From: Tessaracoccus aquimaris
Lineage (GTDB): Bacteria > Actinomycetota > Actinomycetes > Propionibacteriales > Propionibacteriaceae
Assembly: GCF_001997345.1 (NCBI RefSeq)
Contig: NZ_CP019606.1
Coordinates: forward strand, 1,054,001 to 1,118,000
DNA: 64,000 nucleotides
Direction of reading: 5' to 3'
Positions 1 through 9,631 of this stretch are shown one piece after another; position 1 is the stretch's first letter, and each line of letters begins with the position of its first letter. The position numbers were made by a program, and so were the translations under genes. Under the pieces are notes generated by a model. That model did no database searches, was not told the origin of the DNA, and saw nothing but the letters and a program-made list of their open reading frames with translations.

Positions 1-249
1 GCCTCGGGCCACCGTCAGCCAGTGGGGGACCGGGCGGCCAGCGAGCGTGAGGGTCCCAACGGCGATCAGCACGAGCGACGTCAGGAGGCTCGTCTGGTTC
101 GTGAAGTAGCCGAAGAAGTCGAACGGGTTGGCGTCCCGCGCGGCCACCCGACCCGCGTAGGTCAGGAGGAGCACCACGACCACGGCGACGCCCGCCGCGA
201 CGCGGGCACCGGCCACGGCGAGGGCCGTCGGAGAGCGGCGCGCGTTCAT
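1..249 (-). CDS. Pr6Pr family membrane protein, N-terminal part (cut by window edge)
   Basis: The minus strand is open from an ATG at 249 to the window edge, giving the first 83 residues. A hydrophobic segment at about residues 11-31 is followed by the motif FFGYFTNQTSLLTS (45-57) leading into a second membrane segment (about 51-70). The phrase 'F-x-Y-F-T-x-Q-[TS]-[NS]' at the start of a membrane helix is typical of Pr6Pr/FAR-17a-like integral membrane proteins, whose function is unknown. The C-terminal part lies outside the window. Family assignment rests on this motif alone. Confidence 0.6.
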   Translation of the reverse strand, partial: MNARRSPTALAVAGARVAAGVAVVVVLLLTYAGRVAARDANPFDFFGYFTNQTSLLTSLVLIAVGTLTLAGRPVPHWLTVARG

Positions 250-290
250 GGCCGCGACGCTGCGTCGACGCTGGGGGCAGGACGTGGGAT

Positions 291-366
291 GAGCAGTATC
301 CGTGGCTCGACGACGATGTGAACGCGAACACCTGCCGCGGCCGCACCCGAGTGCGGAATGCTGCTC
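291..366. repeat. palindromic intergenic element, copy 1 of 3
   Basis: The left arm GAGCA-N10-CTCG (291-309) faces the right arm CGAG-N10-TGCTC (348-366) around a 38-nt centre. The same architecture recurs at 25040-25109 and 37841-37916. The right arm continues as TGCTCAACGCC, which is also shared with the 25.0 kb copy. It sits between the start of the Pr6Pr gene and the end of the PP2C gene. Function unknown; it could be a REP/MITE-like element or an RNA hairpin. Confidence 0.6.
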
Positions 367-381
367 AACGCCGGACCCGGC

Positions 382-1185
382 TCAGCGCTCGATGCGGGCG
401 ACCACGGCGGTGATGTTGTCGCGGCCGCCGCGCGCGTTGGCCCAGGCGACCAGGTTCTCGGCGACCTGGCCTGGGTTCGACGAGCGGGACAGCACCTCCT
501 GGAACGTGTCCGACATCGACTCCGGAGAACTCGAGTAGTTCCACAGCCCGTCGGAGCACAGCAGCAGCCAACCGTTGGTGCGGGGGAGCAGCGTGATCAC
601 CGACGGCGTGACGTTGGTCGAACTGCGCCCGAGCCACTTCGTGATGGCATGCGCCTGATTGGACCGTTCGGCGTCGTCGCGCGACATGCCGAGCATGATC
701 CGGGCCTGTGCCATCGAGTCGTCGGTCGAGAGCAACTGGCACGACCCGTCGTCGCCCAGCCAATAGGCGCGCGAGTCGCCGACGTTGCCGACGGCGATGG
801 CACCCTCGTCGATGCTCGCGGCGATCAGCGTGCAGGCGGACGGCTCGTCCCGGGCGTCCAGCACTGCCTGGTGCGCGCCCTCGAAGGCATGCACAAACGC
901 GAGGTTGGTGGGCTGCCCGGCCTGGGTGGCCTCGATCAGTTGCTCGACGACCGTCTCCGCCGCCACGAGCGAGGCGACCTCGGAGCCCTCGGCAGTGGTG
1001 ACGCCGTCGGCGACGGCCAGCATCGCCGTGTGGCGGGTCTCGTCGCGCACCGCCAGGCACATCGCGTCCTGGTTGGTCCTGTGGCGCTGTCCGGTATCGC
1101 TGCAGCCTGCGACCCAGGCGGCGGGGACGCGCACGTAGTGAGAGCGCTCTGAGCGGTCGGTCTGCATCGAGTCGGTCACTCCCAT
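382..1185 (-). CDS. PP2C-family serine/threonine protein phosphatase
   Basis: The 267-residue protein has PP2C metal-dependent phosphatase motifs in order: RTNQD (36-40), VADGV (58-62), GNVGDSRAY (133-141), LCSDGLW (209-215) and GGRDNITAVV (253-262). The aspartates in these motifs bind the two catalytic metal ions. No membrane segment or sensor domain is attached, so it is a soluble single-domain enzyme, predicted to dephosphorylate Ser/Thr phosphoproteins. The second motif reads ADGVTTAEGSEVAS instead of the common ADGMGGxxxGExAS. I chose ATG 1185 because longer starts overlap the upstream ligD-like gene; ATG 1167, 12 nt after a GGAG, is an alternative. No kinase gene is adjacent, so its substrate is unknown. 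Confidence 0.85.
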   Translation of the reverse strand: MGVTDSMQTDRSERSHYVRVPAAWVAGCSDTGQRHRTNQDAMCLAVRDETRHTAMLAVADGVTTAEGSEVASLVAAETVVEQLIEATQAGQPTNLAFVHAFEGAHQAVLDARDEPSACTLIAASIDEGAIAVGNVGDSRAYWLGDDGSCQLLSTDDSMAQARIMLGMSRDDAERSNQAHAITKWLGRSSTNVTPSVITLLPRTNGWLLLCSDGLWNYSSSPESMSDTFQEVLSRSSNPGQVAENLVAWANARGGRDNITAVVARIER

Positions 1186-1208
1186 CGGGCGGTTCGCGCC
1201 CCATCTTG

Positions 1209-2150
1209 TCAGGTCAGCGGGTCGGGCAACGCCGGGCTGTCCGGGGTCGACACCTGAGCCGCCCACAGATCACCGTAGCGCCCCAGCCGTTCCAGCAGTT
1301 CGGCGGGGGAGGTTCGCAGCCGCGTCTCGGGAGTGAGCGCGCCGACCTCGTCCCACGTCAGCGGCGTCGCAACCGACGGCTCGTCGAGGCCCCGCACCGA
1401 GTAGGCCGTCACTGTGTTGCGGGCGGCGAGGTTCTGGGCGTAGTCGACGAAGATCAACCCCGAGCGCGCCTCCTTGCTCATCGTGGCGATGAACAGCTTC
1501 GGGTGCGCGGCAGCGAGCGCCTTTGCGAGCGACCCGGCGAAAGCGAACACCCGCGAGGCGGGCGTCGGGGCGATCGGGACGCTCAACTGCAACCCCTTGT
1601 TCCCCGAGGTCTTCGGGAACGCCTCGAGGCCGAGTTGGGCAAGCAGCGTCGCCGCCAGGATCGCGCCCTTTGCCGAGTCCGCCGGGGTGATGCCCGGGCC
1701 TGGGTCGAGGTCGACGATCAGCGTCGTGGAGCGTGGCTCGTCCTCGCCCTCGAGGATCACGCCATCGGGACCAACGTTCGCGTGCTCGGCGCGCCACTGC
1801 GGCGTGTGCAACTCGACGGCGGCCAGGTTGGCCAGCCACGCGAGGGTTGCCCGGTCCTCGGCGAGCACGTAGTTCACGCTGCCTGCAGAGGTGGCGACGT
1901 CCAGCGTGCGGACCCACTCCGGCGCCCCGGCGGGGGCGTTCTTCTCGAAGAACGACTGGGCGGAGGTCCCGTTGGGGAACCGCACCCGCGTGACGGCCCG
2001 GCCGCGCAGGTGGGGCAGCATCGCGTCGGCGACCTCGACGTAGTAGGAGATCAGCTCGCCCTTGGTGAAGCCGCTCGGAAACAGCGGCTTGTGCAGGTTG
2101 CTGAGGCTCAGCGAGACCCCGTCGACCTCAGTCGTGATCCTGTCGTTCAT
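1209..2150 (-). CDS. LigD-type primase-polymerase domain protein (NHEJ polymerase family)
   Basis: This 313-residue protein is a stand-alone copy of the polymerase (PolDom/AEP) domain that in bacterial LigD fills and ribonucleotide-extends ends during non-homologous end joining. Visible motifs are the metal-binding pair in IVDLDPGPG (D147, D149), TSGNKGLQLSVPI (181-193) and FVDYAQN (234-240), which carries the third aspartate. No ligase or phosphoesterase domain is fused. The usual His of the 'SGxKGLH' motif reads Gln (Q188). ATG 2150 is preferred over GTG 2156 because GGAGG lies 7 nt before the ATG and would be too close to the GTG. It is divergent from adnA, so two end-processing repair functions share one intergenic region. 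Confidence 0.85.
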   Translation of the reverse strand: MNDRITTEVDGVSLSLSNLHKPLFPSGFTKGELISYYVEVADAMLPHLRGRAVTRVRFPNGTSAQSFFEKNAPAGAPEWVRTLDVATSAGSVNYVLAEDRATLAWLANLAAVELHTPQWRAEHANVGPDGVILEGEDEPRSTTLIVDLDPGPGITPADSAKGAILAATLLAQLGLEAFPKTSGNKGLQLSVPIAPTPASRVFAFAGSLAKALAAAHPKLFIATMSKEARSGLIFVDYAQNLAARNTVTAYSVRGLDEPSVATPLTWDEVGALTPETRLRTSPAELLERLGRYGDLWAAQVSTPDSPALPDPLT

Positions 2151-2227
2151 GTCCACCCCTCCGCGTCGTGGCTAGCTTGCCACCCTCCGGCGTGAAATTG
2201 TCGGCCGTTGATGGTTGCATGGTCGCC

Positions 2228-5200
2228 ATGAGTTACCGGATCGCGCCCCGTGCCTGGACGCAGCTTCCCGAACTCACCCCTCAGCAGGAGGCGGCCGCGC
2301 GGCAGGCGCCTGGTATGACGGTGGTCGCGGCGGGCCCTGGAACGGGCAAGACCCTCGTCGTGGCGGAGGCCGCAAGCCGACACGTCCTGGCGGGCGGCTC
2401 GCTCGAGCGGACCGTGGTGCTCGCCCATTCCCGCACCGCCGCGCAGGCGCTGCGCCGCGACATCACCAGGCGGCTGCCGCGCGCGCAGACGTCGGCTCAG
2501 GTCACCACGATCCACGGGCTCTCGCTCGGGCTGCTGGGGCGTTACTGGCCGCACGAGGACAGCCCTTGGAGGCTGCTCCGGGCGCCCGAGCAGGAGTCCC
2601 GGATCCGGGAACTGCTCGACGGGGTCCCGGCCGATGCGTGGCCAGAGGAGGTCCGACCGGCGCTGGGCACCCGGGCGTTCGCCCGGCAGTTGCGCGAGGT
2701 GCTTGCGCGGGCCCGCCAGTTCTCCCTCGACTCCGAGGGCGTCGGGGCGCTGGCCCGTGAGGCGGGCGATGACCTGTTCGCGTCCGTCGCTAGGTTCATG
2801 GAGGACTACCTGACCGTCGGCGACTTCTCCGGCACCCTCGACTACGCCGAACTCGTCTACCGGACACGGCTGCTGCTCACCGAGGCGCCCGTCGCAGAGT
2901 CGGTTCGGGGCGCATTCGACGCGGTGATCGTCGACGACGCCCACGAACTCGACTCCGCCCAGGTGGCCCTCGTCACCGACTTGGCCCGCGTCGGCCTGCC
3001 GGTGCTCGCGCTGGGCGACCCCCATCAGCGGATCGGCGGCTACCGGGGCGCCAGCCCGAGCGCGCTCGCCGACCTGGCAGCCCTGCCCGGGTCCCGCAGC
3101 CTCACCCTGACGCATGGCTTCCGCAACGCCGAGGAGGTCGGCCGGGCGCTCGCCGCGCTCGACTCCAGGCTCGACCAGCATCACGCCGCGCCGACCCCCG
3201 TCGCCGTGCAGTCGAGTGGCGACGTCGTGTCGAGAGTCTTCGACGACGAGTCCGCGGAACTGGCGCACGTGGCCGCAGAACTGCGCCACGCCGTCACCTA
3301 CCAGGGCTGCTCCTGGCACGACCTGGTGGTCGTGACGCGCGCCGGTCGCACCCAACTGAGCGCCGTCGCCAAGGAACTGATCCGGCTCGGGGTGCCGGTG
3401 GAGGTCTCCGGCGACGAGATCGCGCTCGCGGAGCAGCCCGCGGTCGGCACGGTGCTGCTCGCGCTCGGGGTCGCGGCCCGCGGCGGCGCACCTGAGGCGG
3501 ATGAGGCTCGGCTGCTGCTCTCCTCACCGCTGTGCGGGCTCGACGGCGTCGCGCAGCGCAGGCTCGCCCGGAGCCTGCTGGCACGGCACCGCGAGCTGGG
3601 CACCTCGTCGGCGCTGCTCGGGCGCTGCCTCGGCGAGCCGCACCTGCTCGACGGCATCGACGGCGAGGACGCCGCCGCCGCTCTCGAACTGTCCAGGCTG
3701 CTGCGCCACACCGCGGACCTACTCCGCTCCGGTGCCGAGGTCCAGGTGGCGCTCTGGAGCCTCTGGGACGCCACCGACTGGCCATCGCGGCTGCGCGACC
3801 AGGCGCTGCACGGCTCCCGACGCGCCAACGCCGACCTCGACGCCATGGTCGAACTGTTCGACCTGGCGGAGCGGATGGACGACCTGCTCGGGGTGGCCGG
3901 GGCGACCACCTTCATCACGGAGGTCGCGGGCCAGGAGATTCCCGCAGACACGGGCCGCGAACTCGCGGCCGAGGGGCGCGGCGTCCAGGTGATGACGGCG
4001 CACCGCACCAGGGGCCTCGAATGGGAGCGGGTGTGGGTGATCGGCGTTCAGGAGGGCCTCTGGCCACGGCTGTCGCGGCCGGGGCTGCTGCTCGACGCGG
4101 AGCGGCTCAGCGCCGACCATCTGGCCCCGCGGGCGTCGGCTCACAACTGCTCAGCGAGCGGCAACTCTTCTACGTCGCCTGCTCGCGGGCCCGCACGATG
4201 CTCTCGGTCAGCGCCGTGCAGGGGGTCGACGGCGAGGGTGGCCGCGCGTCCCGGTTCCTGGGCGAGCTGGGCGTTCCGGTAGAGCGGGTCCACGGTCGGC
4301 CGGACAAGTTGCTGTCGGCCGCCTCGCTCGTCGGGCAGTTGCGGCGCACCATCGAGGACGAGTCCGCATCCCCGGGGCTGCGGCGGGCGGCCGCCGTCCG
4401 GCTGGCCCGGCTGGCGCAGATCACCGCGCCCGACGGCAGCCCGGGCTTCCCCGGCGCCGACCCAGGCTCCTGGTGGGGCGTCGAGCGCCCGTCGTCTGGA
4501 AGCGCCCCGCCCCTGGCCAGATCACCATCACAGGCAGCTCGCTTGAGGCACTGCTCGAATGCCCGCGGCGCTGGTTCCTCTCCCGCCGCGCGAAGGCTGA
4601 AGGCGGCCGCCAGTCGCGGGCCTCGATCGGCGACATCGTGCACCTGATCGCCAGGCAGGCGGCCGAGGACGGGCTGACGGCCGACCAGATGCGAGCCCAA
4701 CTCGACCGGGTGTGGGAGCAGATCCCGTTCGAGGCCGAATGGCTGTCGGCGACCGAGCGGTCGGAGATCGACGAGGCGATCGACAGGTTCGCCCGCTACC
4801 AGGCCTCCGACGGTCGCGACGTCGTCGCCGTTGAGCGCGAGTTCAGGGTGCCGCTGAGCATCGAGGACCGCGAGGTGGTGCTCGTCGGCACCGTCGACCG
4901 GCTTGAGCGCGACGCCGATGGCAGGCTCCGCGTCGTCGACCTCAAGACCGGGCGCCGGATCCTGCGGGAGGCAGACGTCGTCGACCACGCCCAGTTGGGC
5001 GTTTACCAACTCGCCGCCAGCCTCGGCGCCTTCGACGAGGTCGCCGACGGCGAACGCCGGGTCGCGCCGCCCGCGCTCGCCTTCGTGCGGTCGGGGGAGA
5101 GCCTCCCCGCCTTGGTCGCACAGCCCTCGATCGACGACGCCCCCGCCCTGGCCGACGAGGAGTTGGTCGTCGGGCCGACCTGGGTGCACGACCGGATCGC

Positions 5201-5324
5201 CCAAGCCGTCGACGTGATCCGCGCAGGCACCTTCGACGCCGTCGAGTGCGGCGCCTGCCGATACTGCCAGTTCGCGTCGTCGTGCCCGGTGCAGAACCAG
5301 GCCGGTCGGAGGTCCGCCAAGTGA
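2228..5324 (+). CDS. adnA: AdnA-like helicase-nuclease subunit (two frameshifts as given)
   Basis: UvrD/Rep-type motor fused to a C-terminal RecB-like nuclease, the architecture of AdnA, which resects DNA double-strand breaks together with AdnB in actinobacteria. Walker A is GPGTGKT (36-42), preceded by the Q-motif LTPQQ; VIVDDAHELD forms Walker B; the nuclease end has VVDLKTG and the cysteines of ECPRRWF and CGACRYCQFASSC, consistent with an Fe-S-stapled nuclease. The reading frame breaks twice. Adding one C in CCCC 4125-4128 joins ...SADHLAP to AGVGSQLLSERQLFYVACSR. Adding one G in GGGG 4475-4478 (or one C in CCC 4488-4490) restores the nuclease. Corrected length is about 1032 residues, normal for AdnA. 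Start: ATG 2228, with ATG 2219 possible. The stop overlaps adnB (GTGA). Confidence 0.85.
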
Positions 5325-8300
5325 CGATCCACCCCATCAGGCGCGCGATGCTCAGCACCCCGCAGCAACTCGTCGATGCCCTCCAGATCCCGTTCTCCGA
5401 CGAACAACTCGCCGCGATCACCGCGCCACTGGAGCCCGCCGTCATCATCGCGGGCGCTGGCAGCGGCAAGACCACCGTGATGGCCGCCCGCGTGGTGTGG
5501 CTCGTCGGCACCGGGCAGGTCCGCCCCGAGGAGGTGCTGGGGCTCACCTTCACCCGCAAGGCCGCCGCCGAACTGGCCGAACGCATCGGCGGGGCCCTCG
5601 ACCGAGCAGGGGTGCTCGTCGGGGACCAAGGCGAGGGCGCCGAACTCGTGATGACCTACGACTCGTTCGCGGCCCGCCTCGTCAGCGAGTTCGGGCTGCG
5701 GATCGGCATCGAGCGCGACCCCGTCATGGTGACCGGTGCCAGCCGATTCCGGCTCGCGACCCGCGTCGTCGCCGACGCGCCCGGCCCGTTCCGCAGCATC
5801 AGCAGGCTCAGCCACCACTCCATCCCCGAGCGGATCCTGGCGCTCGACGCGGAGATGCAGTCCCACCTGGTCGACGCCGACGAGGTCGCCGAGGCGACAA
5901 GCCGGGCCGTCGCCCGCTTCGAGCAGGCGCCCCTGTACCGCGGCAACGTGATGCGCGACGTGCGTGCCGCGCTCGACGCCGGAGCCGAACGGCTCGAACT
6001 GCTCGACCTGGTGCGCTCCTACCAGGACCTGAAACGTCGCCTCGGCGTCGTCGAGTTCGCCGACCAACTGCGGGAGGCCGTGCGCCTCGTCACTCAGGTC
6101 CCCGGTGTCGGCCGCGAACTGCGGGAGCGCTTCAAGGTCGTGCTGCTCGACGAGTACCAGGACACCTCCGCCGCGCAGGCCAGGCTGCTGCGCGAACTGT
6201 TCACCGGCCCGCCCGACAGCGACGCGATGGGCTTCCCCGTCACCGCGGTGGGCGACCCCTACCAGGCGATCTACGGCTGGCGCGGCGCGGCAGCGGCCAA
6301 CATCCTGGAGTTCCCCTACCACTTCAGGCGCGCCGACGGTTCGCCCGCCGTCCGGCAGAGCCTGAGCATCAACCGGCGCAGCGGGCAGCGGATCCTCGAC
6401 GTCGGCAACGCGCTCGCCGCGGGCCTTCGCGCCGCGCCCGGGGAGGACGGCGTCGCGCTGGTCGCTCCGAAGGAGGCGCCGATCGGCGCGGTCGCCGCGG
6501 CCACCTTCGACACGTTCCGCGATGAGACCGACTGGCTCGTAGAGACGGTGATCGGTCGCCACGCCTCCGGGATCAGATGGGCCGACCAGGCGGTGCTGGT
6601 GCGCCGCAACGCGCTGCTCGCCCCGATCTTCGAGGCGCTCCGTGATCGGGACGTGCCCGTCGAGATCGTCGGCCTCGGCGGGCTGCTCGGCCTCCCCGAG
6701 ATCGGCCCGATCGTCTCGACGCTGCGGGTCCTGGACGACGTGACAGCCAACCCCGACGTCGCTGCCCTGCTGACCGGCCCCCGCTGGGCCATCGGCCTCG
6801 CCGACATGGGGGCCCTCGGCAGCCGGGCGCGGGAACTCGCTGGCGCCTCGGCGGCCGACGACGGGGGAGACGAACTGGTCCGGGCCGTGACGCAGGCCGA
6901 CCCGGGGGAGGTGCTGTGCCTGCTCGACGCCGTGGCCGACCCGGGAGAGGCGTCCATCACGGCGGAGGCGCGCCGCAGGCTGGCCCGCTTCCACGCGGAG
7001 ATCACGTCGCTTCGTCGGCACGCCGCCGACCCGGTGGCGGACCTCGTGACCCGCGTCATCGGCGTGCTCGGCCTCGAGCCCGAGTTGATCGCCTCGGGCG
7101 GCGAGACAAGCCAGGTCGCCCGGTTCCTCTCCGAGGTCGCCAGTTACACCGACGTCGACGGCGACGGGACGCTCACGGGCCTGCTCGCCTACCTGGACGC
7201 CGAGGAGGACTTCGGCGAGGGTCTGATGCAGGCGGTGCCGAGCGAGGACGACTCCGTCAAGCTCCTGACGGTGCACCGCGCCAAGGGCCTCGAGTGGGAC
7301 ACCGTCTACCTGCCGAGCCTCGTCGACAAGGTCTTCCCGTCCGAGTCGCGCAGCGGCGCCTGGCCGAGCCGCGCTCAGACGATGCCCGCGATGCTGCGCG
7401 GCGACGCGTCAGCGGTTCCCCAACTGGGGGAGTTCACCAAGGACGGGCTGGGCGGATACCGCGACGCGCTCAAGGTCGACCACCGGCTCTCCGAGGACCG
7501 GCTCGCCTACGTCGCCGCCACCCGCGCCAAGCAACTGCTCGTCGCGTCGTCGCACGTGTGGACCCCCGGCAACGTGCGGCCGCGCACCGAGTCGCCCTAC
7601 TTCCGGGTGATCAGGGAGGCCGCTGAGGGCATCGGCACCTACCTCGACGTTGCGGCCCGAGGGCTCGACTCCAACCCGGAGCCCGCCGAGCCGATCCGGG
7701 CCGCGTGGCCCGAGCGGCTGGCCGCGGAACCGCTCGGCAGGCGGGCAGAGGCCGCCACGCTCGTCGACTGGGCGCGCGTGGCGCTCGCCTCACCCGACGG
7801 GCTCGACGGCTGGGTGTGGGAGTCGGGAACGGTCACGGAGGCCGAGCAGGCTCAGGTCGACGCCTGGAACGAGAGCGCGCGTCACTTGACGGACCTGCTC
7901 GCCAGGCGCCGCGACCGCGACGTGGCACTTCCGGACGGGCTGTCGGCCACCGCGCTGATGGCGCTGCGGGCCGACCCGGAGCAGTTCGCCACCACGCTGC
8001 TGCGCCGGATGCCGCGGCAGCCCTCCACGGAGGCGCGGGTCGGTTCCCGGTTCCACGCCTGGCTGCAGGAACGCTTCGAACTGCCCGCGGGCCTCGACGA
8101 GTTGGTCCCCGAAGGGGCAGCGCCGTCGGAGGAGTTGGGGGCGCTGATCGAGGCGTTCGAGGCGGGCCAGTTCGCCAACCGGGCGCCGCTCGGCGTCGAG
8201 GTGCCGTTCCTGATGCGCCGCGGCCAGCATGTCCTGCGAGGCCGCATCGACGCCGTCTACGCCTGGCAGGGCGAGTTCGACTACCTTGTCATCGACTGGA

Positions 8301-8488
8301 AGACCTCCACGAGACGCGCCGATCCGCTCCAACTGGCCGTGTACCGTCAGGCCTGGGCCGAGGCCCGCGGAGTCGACCCGGCCGGGGTCGGAGCCGCGTT
8401 CTATCACGTCCGTGCCGATCAGTTGCGGATGGTCAACGCGCCCGCAGGCCTGATCGACTCGGCACTGAAGGCGGGAGGAGCACAATGA
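5321..8488 (+). CDS. adnB: AdnB-like helicase-nuclease subunit
   Basis: Intact 1055-residue partner of adnA. Walker A GAGSGKT (45-51), Walker B VLLDEYQDT (about 276), motif V/VI elements TVHRAKGLEWDTVYLP (about 648) and AYVAATRAKQLL (about 728) define a UvrD-like motor. The C-terminal domain has DYLVIDWKT (about 986-994) followed by QLAVYRQAW, the PD-(D/E)XK nuclease core. Together with AdnA it forms the heterodimeric end-resection motor-nuclease that replaces RecBCD in many actinobacteria. GTG 5321 is preferred because GGAGG lies 8 nt upstream and it overlaps the adnA stop as GTGA, implying translational coupling. The nudC ATG overlaps its stop. Confidence 0.9.
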   Translation: MTIHPIRRAMLSTPQQLVDALQIPFSDEQLAAITAPLEPAVIIAGAGSGKTTVMAARVVWLVGTGQVRPEEVLGLTFTRKAAAELAERIGGALDRAGVLVGDQGEGAELVMTYDSFAARLVSEFGLRIGIERDPVMVTGASRFRLATRVVADAPGPFRSISRLSHHSIPERILALDAEMQSHLVDADEVAEATSRAVARFEQAPLYRGNVMRDVRAALDAGAERLELLDLVRSYQDLKRRLGVVEFADQLREAVRLVTQVPGVGRELRERFKVVLLDEYQDTSAAQARLLRELFTGPPDSDAMGFPVTAVGDPYQAIYGWRGAAAANILEFPYHFRRADGSPAVRQSLSINRRSGQRILDVGNALAAGLRAAPGEDGVALVAPKEAPIGAVAAATFDTFRDETDWLVETVIGRHASGIRWADQAVLVRRNALLAPIFEALRDRDVPVEIVGLGGLLGLPEIGPIVSTLRVLDDVTANPDVAALLTGPRWAIGLADMGALGSRARELAGASAADDGGDELVRAVTQADPGEVLCLLDAVADPGEASITAEARRRLARFHAEITSLRRHAADPVADLVTRVIGVLGLEPELIASGGETSQVARFLSEVASYTDVDGDGTLTGLLAYLDAEEDFGEGLMQAVPSEDDSVKLLTVHRAKGLEWDTVYLPSLVDKVFPSESRSGAWPSRAQTMPAMLRGDASAVPQLGEFTKDGLGGYRDALKVDHRLSEDRLAYVAATRAKQLLVASSHVWTPGNVRPRTESPYFRVIREAAEGIGTYLDVAARGLDSNPEPAEPIRAAWPERLAAEPLGRRAEAATLVDWARVALASPDGLDGWVWESGTVTEAEQAQVDAWNESARHLTDLLARRRDRDVALPDGLSATALMALRADPEQFATTLLRRMPRQPSTEARVGSRFHAWLQERFELPAGLDELVPEGAAPSEELGALIEAFEAGQFANRAPLGVEVPFLMRRGQHVLRGRIDAVYAWQGEFDYLVIDWKTSTRRADPLQLAVYRQAWAEARGVDPAGVGAAFYHVRADQLRMVNAPAGLIDSALKAGGAQ

Positions 8489-9315
8489 GCCGTTGGAGCA
8501 GATCCTCGTCGCTCGACCGCGCCGTCGACCGTCGAACCGAGGCCGATCTCGACGAGGCGTGGCAGCGCGGAGTGGTCCTCTCGATCGACGGCGAGGGTCG
8601 GATCGCGGCGGCGGACGGCCAGGCCCTGATCGCACCGACGCAGGGGCGGCGGGGGGCAAACGACATCTACCTGGGGGTCTTCGACGGGCGCGACTGGTTC
8701 GCCAGCCCCGAGTCCAGCCTCGACGGCGAGACCATCGGGTGGCGCGAGGCGCCGGCCGACGAGTACGACCCGTTGGCGGCCGCGGTGTTCCTGGCGCGCT
8801 GGAACAGGCAGAACCCGGCGTGCGAACGCTGCGGAGGGCCGACGGCGCCCGATCAGGGCGGCATCCGGCGCGTGTGCGGGTCCTGCGGTGCCCTCTCCTT
8901 CGCGCGGATGGACCCGTGCGTCATCGTGGCGATCACCGATCCCGACGACCGCCTGCTGCTCGCCCGCAACTTCCAGTGGCCGCCGCACCGCGTCTCCATC
9001 ATCGCCGGGTTCATCGAGGCGGGGGAGTCGGTCGAGCAGGCCTGCCACCGCGAGGCGGCCGAGGAGGTCGGCGTCGAGTTGGCCGAACTGAGTTACGTCA
9101 GCAGCCAACCGTGGCCGATGCCCAGGTCGCTGATGCTCGGTTTCGAGGCGAGGGCCGTCGACTCCCGGATACGCGTCGACGGCGACGAGATCCTTGAGGG
9201 TGCCTTCTACACCCGGACGGATCTCGCCGCCGCCGTATCGTCTGGTGGAATTGTGTTACCTGGTGGGGCGTCGATCGCCCGTCATCTGATCGACCGCTGG
9301 ATCAGCGCTGGCTGA
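8485..9315 (+). CDS. nudC: NAD(+)/NADH diphosphatase NudC
   Basis: The 276-residue protein has the NudC layout: a variable N-terminal domain, a four-cysteine zinc ribbon (CERCGG near residue 113 and CGSCG near 132), then a Nudix box with spacing G-x5-E-x7-REAAEEVG (about 173-195), followed by SQPWPMPRSLM, the SQPWPFPxS signature that separates NADH pyrophosphatases from other Nudix enzymes. It hydrolyses NAD(H), and in characterised relatives removes NAD caps from RNA. ATG 8485 overlaps the adnB stop as ATGA, so it is the last gene of the adnAB operon. Its 3' end overlaps the convergent small gene at 9302-9502 by 14 bp. Confidence 0.92.
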   Translation: MSRWSRSSSLDRAVDRRTEADLDEAWQRGVVLSIDGEGRIAAADGQALIAPTQGRRGANDIYLGVFDGRDWFASPESSLDGETIGWREAPADEYDPLAAAVFLARWNRQNPACERCGGPTAPDQGGIRRVCGSCGALSFARMDPCVIVAITDPDDRLLLARNFQWPPHRVSIIAGFIEAGESVEQACHREAAEEVGVELAELSYVSSQPWPMPRSLMLGFEARAVDSRIRVDGDEILEGAFYTRTDLAAAVSSGGIVLPGGASIARHLIDRWISAG

Positions 9316-9502
9316 GCCTGTTCGTCTCGTCCTGGATGCGGCTCGCGACCTCGTTCAGCTTCTCCCTGTGGGCCGCGGCGTGGTGTGCGCAGAACAGGAG
9401 CTCGCCGCCGGAACGAAGGAAGACGCGGAGATAGGCCTGCGCCCCGCAACGGTCGCAGCGGTCGAGTGCGGTCAGGGTCGGATCGGTAACGAGTTCGGTC
9501 AT
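9302..9502 (-). CDS. small conserved actinobacterial protein (DUF7455-like, zinc-ribbon type)
   Basis: A 66-residue protein starting MTELVTDPTLTALDRCDRCG. It has a CDRCGAQAYLRV knuckle and a second CAHHAAAH cluster, so four ligands could hold one zinc ion. The order 'DRCDxCxAxAxVRV...L.FCxHHxxxH' is that of small actinobacterial proteins often found near sigma factor or topoisomerase genes (DUF7455); function unknown. ATG 9502 has GGGAGG 6 nt upstream. The last 14 bp overlap the end of nudC on the opposite strand, so the two transcripts can pair at their 3' ends. Confidence 0.75.
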   Translation of the reverse strand: MTELVTDPTLTALDRCDRCGAQAYLRVFLRSGGELLFCAHHAAAHREKLNEVASRIQDETNRLSQR

Positions 9503-9631
9503 GGTGGCCTCCCGTGCTTGTTCTCTCGTCTCTACAGTCTCCAACGTACCTGGCTTGTTCAATGTTCCCGTCGATTGGTCGCAAGTGTTTCGCTGGCGGA
9601 GGACGTCGGCGGGGCCGGGTAGCCTGGGCCG

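Noticed and set aside
9503..9631. LexA box between nudC-side small gene and parE
   Set aside because: No TCGAAC-N4-GTTCGA-type palindrome; GAACATTGAAC is only a half-match.
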